DNA from: Gemmata palustris
GTDB lineage: Bacteria > Planctomycetota > Planctomycetia > Gemmatales > Gemmataceae
Direction of reading: 5' to 3'
Assembly (NCBI RefSeq): GCF_017939745.1
Contig: NZ_JAGKQQ010000001.1
Span: 8,137,299 to 8,201,298, forward strand
Length of the DNA stretch: 64,000 bases
A program made the translations under genes and the position numbers. Shown here in pieces: positions 52,836 to 60,380 of this stretch (its first letter is position 1; each line of letters starts with the position of its first letter). The notes beneath the pieces are model-generated. The model saw nothing but the letters and a program-made list of their open reading frames with translations. It ran no database searches and was not told where the DNA came from.

Positions 52836-53840
52836 TCACGGCCCCGCGACCCGGAATTCGGCGGGCTGACTCTTCACCGTTCGGCGCCCCGTCGCGTCGC
52901 TGATCTGCACGGTGATGGTGTACACGCCCGGCGCGGTCGGGGCCGCGAACCCGTAGAGCACGTAGAAGTCGGACAGCGGCGACCGGGTGACGAGATCCTT
53001 GTCGAACCGCACCAGCGGCACGCGGTGGCCGCCCGAGTCGAACTGCGAGACGATGTTCTCGTTCGCGTCCCGGATCTCGACCGCGGCGCGGGCGTGCGCG
53101 CGGAACCCGTCGCCGGTGATTTGGTAGCTCAGATTCCGCAACTCGAGATACAAGTTGACCCGTTCGTTGGGCCTGTACGTTTCGGCTGGCGGGCGCACCA
53201 CGAACCGGCCGAACCCGTCCACCTTACTGCACAACGCGAACTTTTCGATTTTGAGCGCGGCCCGTGGTTCGAGGCGGGCAACCGCCCCCCGCAGTTGGTC
53301 CGCGAGGGCCGCTGTTGTGGCCTGATCGTTCATCAGATCCGCACTCGCACCGCGCATGAGGATCGGCAGCACCGCGAGCACGAAGTCCTGATTGTTTTTG
53401 TCCATCTTGCGAATGATTTCGATCGCCTGATCGGGCCGGTTCTCGGTATAAGCTCGCACGGCGGCCAGTAACGGCGCTTCAGGCGGTGCGGTCAGTGGTG
53501 GGAACGCGGCCTGGATCGCCCCGGGGTCGCCGCTGGTGGGCAACACGCTGCCCGGCGGGTTCGCGGGCGGCGCCGGGGGGGGCTTCATGGTCGTAGCGTT
53601 AGCGCTCGGCCCGTGGGACTTGGATACGACCGAGCCCGGAACTTTCGGCAGAATCGCGAAGTCTTTTCGCGGGGCCGCGGTCCCGTTCGATTCGACTTCA
53701 CTTGTGGTTTTCGCGGTGGTTCTAGTGGCCGGTTCGGGTGCGGAATTGGGTGTACTCGGCGTGCTCGTGACGTGTAAGCACGCCGGGAGAGAGATCGCGT
53801 ACAACGCGACGAGCATAAAAAACGGCCGACGACCGGGCAT
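52836..53840 (-). CDS. Proline-rich lipoprotein with beta-sandwich C-terminus
   Basis: A 334-residue protein with a lipoprotein signal peptide (MPGRRPFFMLVALYAISLPAC, lipobox LPAC). A low-complexity Thr/Pro/Ser linker runs to about residue 125. A helical part follows (AVRAYTENRPDQAIEIIRKM), then an Ig-like end (YRPNERVNLYLELRNLSYQI, GVYTITVQISDATGRRTVKS). The ATG at 53840 has GAGGGTCACGG before it; an in-frame ATG at 53888 would push the signal peptide inwards. It is downstream of the prenyltransferase-fold gene on the same strand. Function unknown. Confidence 0.78.
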   Translation of the reverse strand: MPGRRPFFMLVALYAISLPACLHVTSTPSTPNSAPEPATRTTAKTTSEVESNGTAAPRKDFAILPKVPGSVVSKSHGPSANATTMKPPPAPPANPPGSVLPTSGDPGAIQAAFPPLTAPPEAPLLAAVRAYTENRPDQAIEIIRKMDKNNQDFVLAVLPILMRGASADLMNDQATTAALADQLRGAVARLEPRAALKIEKFALCSKVDGFGRFVVRPPAETYRPNERVNLYLELRNLSYQITGDGFRAHARAAVEIRDANENIVSQFDSGGHRVPLVRFDKDLVTRSPLSDFYVLYGFAAPTAPGVYTITVQISDATGRRTVKSQPAEFRVAGP

Positions 53841-53950
53841 CCGTGACCCTCGAACCAGCCCGCGCGGGTAACGCGGGTCGGTTCTCATAACGTTGCCGCC
53901 CCTCGGCGCCAAGAGATCTCGCGCCGGTCGCGCAACCAGAAGGCGCGTCG

Positions 53951-54943
53951 CTACTTGACGGGCCGGCCGATCAGGTATAGCCCGCACGCGGTGCTGATGA
54001 CCGGGTAGCTCTTGTCGATGCCCAGCTCGCTCGGCTTCCACGACCCGTCCGGTTGTTGCTCTTTCAGCAATTTCTCGGTTCCCTCGCGGTACCAAGCCTT
54101 CGTCAATTTGCCCGACTTGAACTCGGTCGCGCCGAGCGCCCGACCGAGTTCGGCGGTGGTCATCCACGAACAGGCCGCGCTCTTTCCGTCGCCGAACTTG
54201 CCCAACTTGTCACCGAGCAGAGCGGCCATGCCCTTCTCGAACGCCGCGTCCGGTTCCTTCGCCTGTTTGTCGTATTTCACGGCGACCGCCAAACTCAATA
54301 GCGCCGCCACTGTCATGCTGTGGCTCGGGCCGTCACCGCCGGCGTTGTGGTACACCCAACCGCCGTCCCTGTGCTGTGTGTCCGCGTAGAGGTCGCGGAT
54401 CTTGCGCCAGATGCCCGCATCGACTTTCGCGCCGGCTTGCGCCGCGGCGTGCATGCCCATCACTGCGAAGTGCGTGTTGGAGTTGTCCGCGATCTCGTTA
54501 CCCGGGTAGCTCCAACCGACCAATTTGCCCTGCCGTATGATCGCCTTCTCGAGCAACCAGTCGGCGCCCGCCTGGATCTCCTTCGCGTACTTCTTCGCGT
54601 CCGCCCGCGCGAGGACTTGGGTCCGCAGGCTCACGACATAAGTCTTGTTCGGCTTGAGCGCGAGCAGGTAATCGATTGCTTTTACAACGGCCGGGTCTTT
54701 CGTGGAGGCACCCGCTTCGAGCAGGCCGAGTACCGCGAGTGAGGTGGTTCCGCCGTCCATATCAACGAGCGACTTGATAACCACCCCGTCCCAACTGCCG
54801 TCGGGTTGCTGCGAGTCCTTCAGAAACTTGATCGCTTTTGCGCGGGCCGGGGCGACCTTGGTCTCGAACTCTGCGTCCGCTTTCTTGTCGAGCGGAACCG
54901 GGGCCGCAATTGCCATTGCCAGAGACGTCACGAGCGCCGTCAT
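53951..54943 (-). CDS. Prenyltransferase/squalene-cyclase-fold repeat protein
   Basis: A 330-residue exported protein (hydrophobic N-terminus MTALVTSLAMAIAAPVPLD). It has QW-type repeats of the terpenoid-cyclase toroid: FLKDSQQPDGSWDGV, WLLEKA...GWSYPGN, DTQHRDGGWVYHNAGGDG and LLKEQQPDGSWKPSELG. The DxDD catalytic motif of cyclases is not seen, so it is probably a non-enzymatic member as is common in planctomycetes. The ATG follows AGAGGAGGAACCGGC. It may be transcribed with the lipoprotein gene after it. Role unknown. Confidence 0.82.
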   Translation of the reverse strand: MTALVTSLAMAIAAPVPLDKKADAEFETKVAPARAKAIKFLKDSQQPDGSWDGVVIKSLVDMDGGTTSLAVLGLLEAGASTKDPAVVKAIDYLLALKPNKTYVVSLRTQVLARADAKKYAKEIQAGADWLLEKAIIRQGKLVGWSYPGNEIADNSNTHFAVMGMHAAAQAGAKVDAGIWRKIRDLYADTQHRDGGWVYHNAGGDGPSHSMTVAALLSLAVAVKYDKQAKEPDAAFEKGMAALLGDKLGKFGDGKSAACSWMTTAELGRALGATEFKSGKLTKAWYREGTEKLLKEQQPDGSWKPSELGIDKSYPVISTACGLYLIGRPVK

Positions 54944-55066
54944 GCCGGTTCCTCCTCTAATTTTAATTTAAGACATGGCCCATTGTTTCCCGTTGCGCGC
55001 GGAGACACAATGGCCACTCCTCCCCATTTCGTTTGACTCGCATCAATATTGGATCGGAGTGGTCTC

Positions 55067-56740
55067 ATGGCATCGCGCGCCCCGTCTGCCCGCGCCTTGT
55101 TGCCCGCCGTAATCGGCGGGTTGTGTTTCATTCTGTTGAAGACCGACGCCGGGTCTTCCGCCCCGGTCGAGCCCGTTTCGCCGGGTTCCGTGGTGCGCTC
55201 CGGCCGCTTGGAAGAAGCGCCGGCGCCGCGCATGGCCCCGGCCGACGCGGACCGCGCGCTCATCGCGGAGGTCAAAGAGCGGTCCGAGATCATGAAGAAC
55301 TTGCAATACCTTTCCGACCAGATCGGCGGCCGGCTCACCGGGTCCGCGAGCCTGGAAAAAGCGAACAAGTGGACCGCGGAGAAGATGAAGGAGTACGGCC
55401 TGGAAAACGTGCGCCTGGAGCCGTGGGAGATCCCCTACGGCTGGCAGCGCGGGAAGGCCGAAATGAAGCTCGTCGAACCCGATACCGGGCGCACGCTGAT
55501 GATCGCGTCCTACGGGTGGGTGCCCGGCACGAAGGGGAAGGTGACCGGTGACGTGGTGATCCTCAAGGCCCGCAATAAGGCCGATCTCCAGGCGTACAAG
55601 GGCAAGCTGAAGAACGCGGTAATCATGTTCTCGCCCCCCGCGAACGTGAAGCCGATCACCGACACCAGTTACGGCCCGGGCGCCCCGCGGAAAGAGCCGT
55701 CCAAGGACGAACCCAAGAAGGACGCACCGAAGAAGGACGAGCCGAAGAAAGAGGAACTCAAGAAGGAAGATCCGAAGAAGGATTCGGCTCCGAACAGCGA
55801 GGACATCGGCGCCGGGTCGTGGATTCGCGACGAGCAACAGCCCGGCTTCGGGTTCGCGGGCGAGATGCGCGCGTTCGCGAAGGAAGAGGGCGCCGCGTGC
55901 GAGATCACCGATTCGGCCAAGCCGCACGGGTTGCTCGTCACCACCGGCGGGTGGCGCGGGGACCGCGCCGCGGCCGAGAGCGGAATGGCCCGCGTGTTCA
56001 TGGCCCACGAGCACTACGCCCTCCTGTACCGGCTCGCGTCCCGCGAGAAGGAAACGACGCGCGTCGAGGTCGAGATCGAGAACAAGTTCATCCCCGGCCC
56101 GATCGTCGTTTACAACACGATCGGCGAGGTCCGCGGGACCGAGAAGCCGGACGAATTCGTGGTCGTCGGCGCCCACCTCGACTCGTGGGAACTGGGCAGC
56201 GGTACCACCGACAACGGCACCGGGAGTTGCGTAGTTCTCGAAACGGCCCGCACGGTCGCGAAGCTCGCCAAGTCCGGTCAGCCCCCGAAGCGCACGATCC
56301 GGTTCTGCCTGTTCACCGGCGAGGAGCAGGGTCTGTACGGCTCGAAGAAGTACGTCGAGAAGCACAAGGCGGACATGCCGAAGCACTCGGTCGCACTGGT
56401 CCACGACACCGGCACCGGTAAGGTGCTCGGGTTCGGTACCCAGGGGCGCAAGAACATCCTTCCGATTTTGGAACCGCAACTCGACGCACTGAAGGCGATC
56501 GACGGGTGGAAGGGGCTGGACACCGCCGGCATGGGCGGAACCGACCACCTGCCGTTCGAGAGCGCCGGCGTGCCCGGGTTCGCGTGCAAGCAGGATATGG
56601 ACGAGTACCGGTTCACGCACCACACGCAGTCGGACACGTTCGACAAGGCGAAGGAGTCGAACTTGATCCAGGGGGCGCAGGTGATGGCCGTGACCGCGGT
56701 CCGTGTCGCGAACCTGCCGGAACTGCTCCCGCGCAAGTAA
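55067..56740 (+). CDS. Exported M28 family metallopeptidase
   Basis: A 557-residue peptidase with a signal/anchor (LLPAVIGGLCFILLKTD). The zinc-site residues of M28 are visible: GAHLDSWELGSGTTDNGTGS (His, Asp), FTGEEQGLYGSKKY (Glu-Glu), VHDTGTGK (Asp) and THHTQSDTFDK (His). A PA-like insert domain lies around residues 135-300 and contains a very charged low-complexity stretch (PSKDEPKKDAPKKDEPKKEE). It should remove amino acids from peptide ends outside the cytoplasm. The ATG at 55067 has CGGAG before it. A strong hairpin follows. Confidence 0.92.
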   Translation: MASRAPSARALLPAVIGGLCFILLKTDAGSSAPVEPVSPGSVVRSGRLEEAPAPRMAPADADRALIAEVKERSEIMKNLQYLSDQIGGRLTGSASLEKANKWTAEKMKEYGLENVRLEPWEIPYGWQRGKAEMKLVEPDTGRTLMIASYGWVPGTKGKVTGDVVILKARNKADLQAYKGKLKNAVIMFSPPANVKPITDTSYGPGAPRKEPSKDEPKKDAPKKDEPKKEELKKEDPKKDSAPNSEDIGAGSWIRDEQQPGFGFAGEMRAFAKEEGAACEITDSAKPHGLLVTTGGWRGDRAAAESGMARVFMAHEHYALLYRLASREKETTRVEVEIENKFIPGPIVVYNTIGEVRGTEKPDEFVVVGAHLDSWELGSGTTDNGTGSCVVLETARTVAKLAKSGQPPKRTIRFCLFTGEEQGLYGSKKYVEKHKADMPKHSVALVHDTGTGKVLGFGTQGRKNILPILEPQLDALKAIDGWKGLDTAGMGGTDHLPFESAGVPGFACKQDMDEYRFTHHTQSDTFDKAKESNLIQGAQVMAVTAVRVANLPELLPRK

Positions 56741-56766
56741 CCGCGTGCGAACCAAGGTCAACAAAA

Positions 56767-56799
56767 GAACCCGCGGGCGCTTCCGGTGCCCGCGGGTTC
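56767..56799 (+). terminator. Hairpin terminator after the M28 gene
   Basis: A perfect 12-bp stem (GAACCCGCGGGC / GCCCGCGGGTTC) lies 27 bases after the stop codon, between convergent genes. Only short T stretches follow. Confidence 0.7.
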
Positions 56800-56820
56800 G
56801 TCATTTCAGAGTGTGATGAT

Positions 56821-58569
56821 TCACATCGAGTTCGGCGTCGGGAGCAGGTCTTCACCACCAACGGGTGAGGTGGAGGGCACATTCGGGGACGGCGGCAGGT
56901 CTTGTTGGCCCGGGACCGTGTTCGGCGGCACATTTGAGGGCGGAATTCGGTCCGGGTTCCCGATCGGCGCCGGGCTCCCTGCCGGAACCGAGAGCGGAGG
57001 AGTGTTCGAGGACGGGATCAGATCCGGGCTCCCTGCGGGTACCGGTTGGGGGCGAGTCAAAGACGGCGCTCCCGCCGGGGTGGGCTCGATGTCCGGGCTC
57101 GGTGTTAACGGGCGTGCGGGGCGGGCCGGTTGGCGCGACGGTGTCGGCGGGAAGGTCGTTCCGGGGCGGACCACCGGGGGAGGGAAACCCTCGGCGGGAG
57201 CATACGTGGTTGCCCCGCTGCCCGACATCGGGTAGTAACCAGCCGGTGCCGGGAGCACGATCAGCAGCGTGTCCTGCTTAAAGAGCGCCAGTTCGCGCGG
57301 GTTCGGGAGCTTCCCGTCGTTGGTGATGAGTGCGTGAACGTCGTTCTTGAGAGTTTCTTTCCACACTTTCTGTGCGAGCCGGTTGCCCTTCATGTCGAAC
57401 ACGGCGATGTCGGCCGGGTCATGGGATTTGGCATGCACACCGGATTTGTGCTGGAAGACCGTCACGTACCCCCCGTTGTCGTTCCTTTCGGCGACTGCGG
57501 CCATTGAGGATACGCGCTGGCGCACGATCAGCTTGCCCTCTTCGATGCGCACGACCGCTTGCGTCGGGAACGTGGCGTAGGGAACGTCGTCGTCCTCAAC
57601 GCCCTTCGCCGCGATCTTCTTCGGCGCGGTCTTCGGCGGGGCGACGTCCGCTTCCCGGTCGTCGGGTACGAGTGCGGCCAGGGGATCTTGGTCTTGCACG
57701 GGAACGCGGAGTTGTTGGGCCAGCGCGCCTCCGACGCCGATCAGCCCGCAGGCCAGCAGGCCGATTCCGAACGCCTGTCGTAAACGAGTTGCGAGCATGG
57801 TCTTCAGCACTCCGTCGGTGAGGGAAGAAACGGCCGGGGAAACTCCCGCTGGGACGATCCCACCGGGAACGAATCGCGCGGCCGCGTAAACGGTTGTGTT
57901 GGTCAAGGTGTGCGGTACAACGGTCGCGAGTGAATCGCGCCCCACTACCGCGCTAATCGCAGTTACGGACGCCGTCACGCCGCGCCGCGCGAGCCGGTCG
58001 CCCAGCACCTTTCGCGCATGGGCCAGCCGGCTCGAGAGCGTTCCTTCGGGAATGCCCAGTTGCGCGGCCGCGGTGTGGCGGGGAAGGCCCTCGAGGTCGC
58101 ACAGCACGACGGCCGTGCGGTACTTGTCCGGCAGTTTCGCCAGTTCTTCGTCAATTACGCGGCGCAGGTCCGCGCTATCGTCCCGCGGGTGCGGCGCGGC
58201 CGGTTCGGGTGCGGCAGACACGACGTGCTCCTCGGCCCGGCGGCGCGAGGCGCGGGCATCCAGCGCGGTGCGGCACGCGACGCCGTAAAGCCAGTTGGCG
58301 AGCAGCTCCGGCCGGGTCAGGTGCCCGGCCCGGCGAGCTAGTACAAGAAACGCCGCCTGGAACGCATCCTCTGCGTCGTGCGGGCGCCCGGTTACCCGTC
58401 GGCACGCGGCCAGAACCATTGGCCCGTGCCGACGCACGATCTCCGCGAACGCTTCTTCGTCGCGGGTGGTGACGAAGCGAGCGAGCAAATCGCGATCGGG
58501 CACGTCCGACGTGCCGAGGACCACGCGGAGCAACTGTTGGGCAAGCGGACGCGGTGACTCGATTGGCAT
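56821..58569 (-). CDS. ECF sigma factor with membrane/exported tail
   Basis: A 582-residue protein. Residues about 25-190 are an ECF sigma factor: FAEIVRRHGPMVLAACRRVT, DAEDAFQAAFLVLARR, LPDKYRTAVVLCDLEGLPRH, IPEGTLSSRLAHARKVLGDR. One membrane helix (FGIGLLACGLIGVGGALAQQL) lies near residue 270. A long tail follows: first a folded-looking part (VRIEEGKLIVRQRVSSMAAV), then a Pro/Thr/Gly-rich end of nearly 120 residues. The architecture matches the other ECF gene (17547-19007). The tail probably senses or anchors; no anti-sigma gene is adjacent. Confidence 0.87.
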   Translation of the reverse strand: MPIESPRPLAQQLLRVVLGTSDVPDRDLLARFVTTRDEEAFAEIVRRHGPMVLAACRRVTGRPHDAEDAFQAAFLVLARRAGHLTRPELLANWLYGVACRTALDARASRRRAEEHVVSAAPEPAAPHPRDDSADLRRVIDEELAKLPDKYRTAVVLCDLEGLPRHTAAAQLGIPEGTLSSRLAHARKVLGDRLARRGVTASVTAISAVVGRDSLATVVPHTLTNTTVYAAARFVPGGIVPAGVSPAVSSLTDGVLKTMLATRLRQAFGIGLLACGLIGVGGALAQQLRVPVQDQDPLAALVPDDREADVAPPKTAPKKIAAKGVEDDDVPYATFPTQAVVRIEEGKLIVRQRVSSMAAVAERNDNGGYVTVFQHKSGVHAKSHDPADIAVFDMKGNRLAQKVWKETLKNDVHALITNDGKLPNPRELALFKQDTLLIVLPAPAGYYPMSGSGATTYAPAEGFPPPVVRPGTTFPPTPSRQPARPARPLTPSPDIEPTPAGAPSLTRPQPVPAGSPDLIPSSNTPPLSVPAGSPAPIGNPDRIPPSNVPPNTVPGQQDLPPSPNVPSTSPVGGEDLLPTPNSM

Positions 58570-58812
58570 CAGGTCTCCCGGTAAACCGCGAACACCATGT
58601 ACTGGGACGAACCGCCCCAGCGCGTCGATAAATTTTCGGAATAGACGATTTCACCACAAAAACGCGGAAATCGACAGCCCACGTTTGGGGTAAAGTGTTG
58701 GAATCTTGGCGCTTGCAAGCAGCACGGCGCGCGTTCGCAGTGTTCGAGATGACGCGCCTTGTTATTCCGAGCCAGAAGTGCCTTTGGGCCTTCACAATAG
58801 GTTGATTCGTCT
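58570..58812. other. Divergent promoter region
   Basis: A gap between the divergent ECF sigma and NIF3 genes. No ORF, repeat or clear promoter boxes were recognised; it must hold both promoters. Confidence 0.4.
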
Positions 58813-59937
58813 ATGCCTACGGTTGCCGAGTTTGCTGCGTACCTCGACCGGTTTGCCCCGTGTGGCACGGCCGCAGATTGGGACAACGTCGGGCTGCTGT
58901 TGGGCGACCCGAGTTCGGCCGTTCAGCGCGTGATGACGTGTCTCACGCTCACGCCCGACGTGGCCGAAGAAGCCGTCCGCGAGGGCGCGAACCTGATCGT
59001 TTCGCACCACCCGGTGTTGTTCCGCGGCGCGAAGAAGCTCACCACGGCCACGCCCGACGGTCAGGTCGTGGTGCCACTACTGCGCGCGGGTATCGCGGTG
59101 TATTCGCCGCACACCGCGTTCGATAACTGTGCGGGCGGAATCAATGACGGGCTGTGTCAAAGGCTCGGTGTTGTGAACGCGGTTCCGCTGCGCCCGCGCG
59201 AGGCCCGGCGCCAGTGCAAGCTCGTCGTCTTCGTGCCGGACGCCGATTTGTCGAAGGTTTCGGACGCACTCTTCACGGCCGGTGCGGGCGTCATCGGGCA
59301 GTACAACGAGTGCAGCTTCCGGCTCGCGGGCACCGGTACCTTTTTCGGGACCGACTCGACCAATCCGACCGTCGGGCAGAAGGACCGGCGCGAGGACGTG
59401 AGTGAGTGGCGCTTGGAAGTGGTTGTGCCGGAATCGCTCGTTTCGGGCACGATCGCGGCCATGCGCGAGGCCCACAGCTACGAAGAACCGGCGTTCGACG
59501 TGTACCCGCTGAAACCGAGCACCAGCGGCGGCGAGGGGCGCATCGGCGAGTTGGAGCAGCCGACAACTCTGGGCGAACTCGCGAAGCACGCGAAGACCTC
59601 GCTGAAAGCGTCCGTGTTGCAGGTGGTGGGCGATGTGAACCGCACGGTGCGAACGGTCGCACTCGCGTGCGGGGCCGCGGGGGAGTTTCTATCCGACGCG
59701 ATCAAACGGAAGGCGGACGTGTTTCTTACGGGAGAAGTGCGGTTCCACGACGCGCTGACCGCACGCGGGGCGAACGTCGCGCTCATTCTTCCCGGGCACT
59801 ACGCGACCGAGCGCCCGGCCGTCGAAGACCTGGCCGCAAAACTCGCTTCCGACTGGGCCGGAGTTATGGTGTGGGCGAGCCGGGACGAGCGCGACCCACT
59901 ACAAATCGCGGAATTCGGAGCGCGGAACGCGGAGTGA
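58813..59937 (+). CDS. NIF3/YqfO dinuclear metal-centre protein
   Basis: A 374-residue protein of the NIF3 family. The metal-binding residues appear in LIVSHHPVLFRGAKK (His-His), YSPHTAFDN (His, Asp) and LPGHYATERPAVE near the end (His, Glu). The middle (about residues 130-230) is the insert domain that marks the long YqfO type. Related proteins act as GTP cyclohydrolase-like or nucleotide-binding hydrolases; the real substrate is unsettled. Its last codons coincide with the left arm of a 26-bp inverted repeat. The start PTVAEFAAYLD is typical. Confidence 0.9.
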   Translation: MPTVAEFAAYLDRFAPCGTAADWDNVGLLLGDPSSAVQRVMTCLTLTPDVAEEAVREGANLIVSHHPVLFRGAKKLTTATPDGQVVVPLLRAGIAVYSPHTAFDNCAGGINDGLCQRLGVVNAVPLRPREARRQCKLVVFVPDADLSKVSDALFTAGAGVIGQYNECSFRLAGTGTFFGTDSTNPTVGQKDRREDVSEWRLEVVVPESLVSGTIAAMREAHSYEEPAFDVYPLKPSTSGGEGRIGELEQPTTLGELAKHAKTSLKASVLQVVGDVNRTVRTVALACGAAGEFLSDAIKRKADVFLTGEVRFHDALTARGANVALILPGHYATERPAVEDLAAKLASDWAGVMVWASRDERDPLQIAEFGARNAE

Positions 59938-60009
59938 AGAAAACCATGTGCCCCGATCGTTTGCTGACTTTCGCTCTGCAAATTCCGCGTTCCGCGCTCC
60001 GAATTCCGC
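59908..60009. repeat. Perfect 26-bp inverted repeat overlapping the NIF3 3' end
   Basis: GCGGAATTCGGAGCGCGGAA... (59908-59933) is exactly inverted at 59984-60009. The left arm encodes the last residues of the NIF3 protein (EFGARNAE). It probably stops transcription and has reshaped the protein's C-terminus. Confidence 0.85.
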
Positions 60010-60085
60010 GCTCTACACAGTTGACTTCAGTCGCGCGCGACGTTATCACCCCGCGACCACGCAAGGAAGCAGTGGGGGGATCAGA

Positions 60086-60313
60086 ATGAGTCTGCGGCGC
60101 GTATTAATGGCGGTGACGCTGGTGTGCGGCTTGTGCGTGTGGGGGTTCGCGCGCTCGAGTGTGGAACCGGCGTCCGCGCAGGGGGCCAACTCGGTCCCGA
60201 GCGAAATCGAAGAAGACGACGACGGGAACCACGACGAGGCCGCGACCCGCTACCGCACGAATCAGGCGCGGCACTGGCGCCAGCTCGCGATCGGTACCGC
60301 CACGAGCCACTGA
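60086..60313 (+). CDS. Small exported protein
   Basis: A 75-residue protein with a signal peptide (MSLRRVLMAVTLVCGLCVWGFARS, cleavage near SAQG) and a short acidic then basic mature part (EIEEDDDGNHDEAATRYRTN). The ATG is preceded by GGGGGATCAGA. No family recognised. It lies alone between the NIF3 and helicase genes. Confidence 0.6.
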   Translation: MSLRRVLMAVTLVCGLCVWGFARSSVEPASAQGANSVPSEIEEDDDGNHDEAATRYRTNQARHWRQLAIGTATSH

Positions 60314-60380
60314 CCGACGGCTCTGTGTGCGGGTGGTATCATGACGCGAGACAACTCCGCGTCACGAACCGGTTCCGCAC

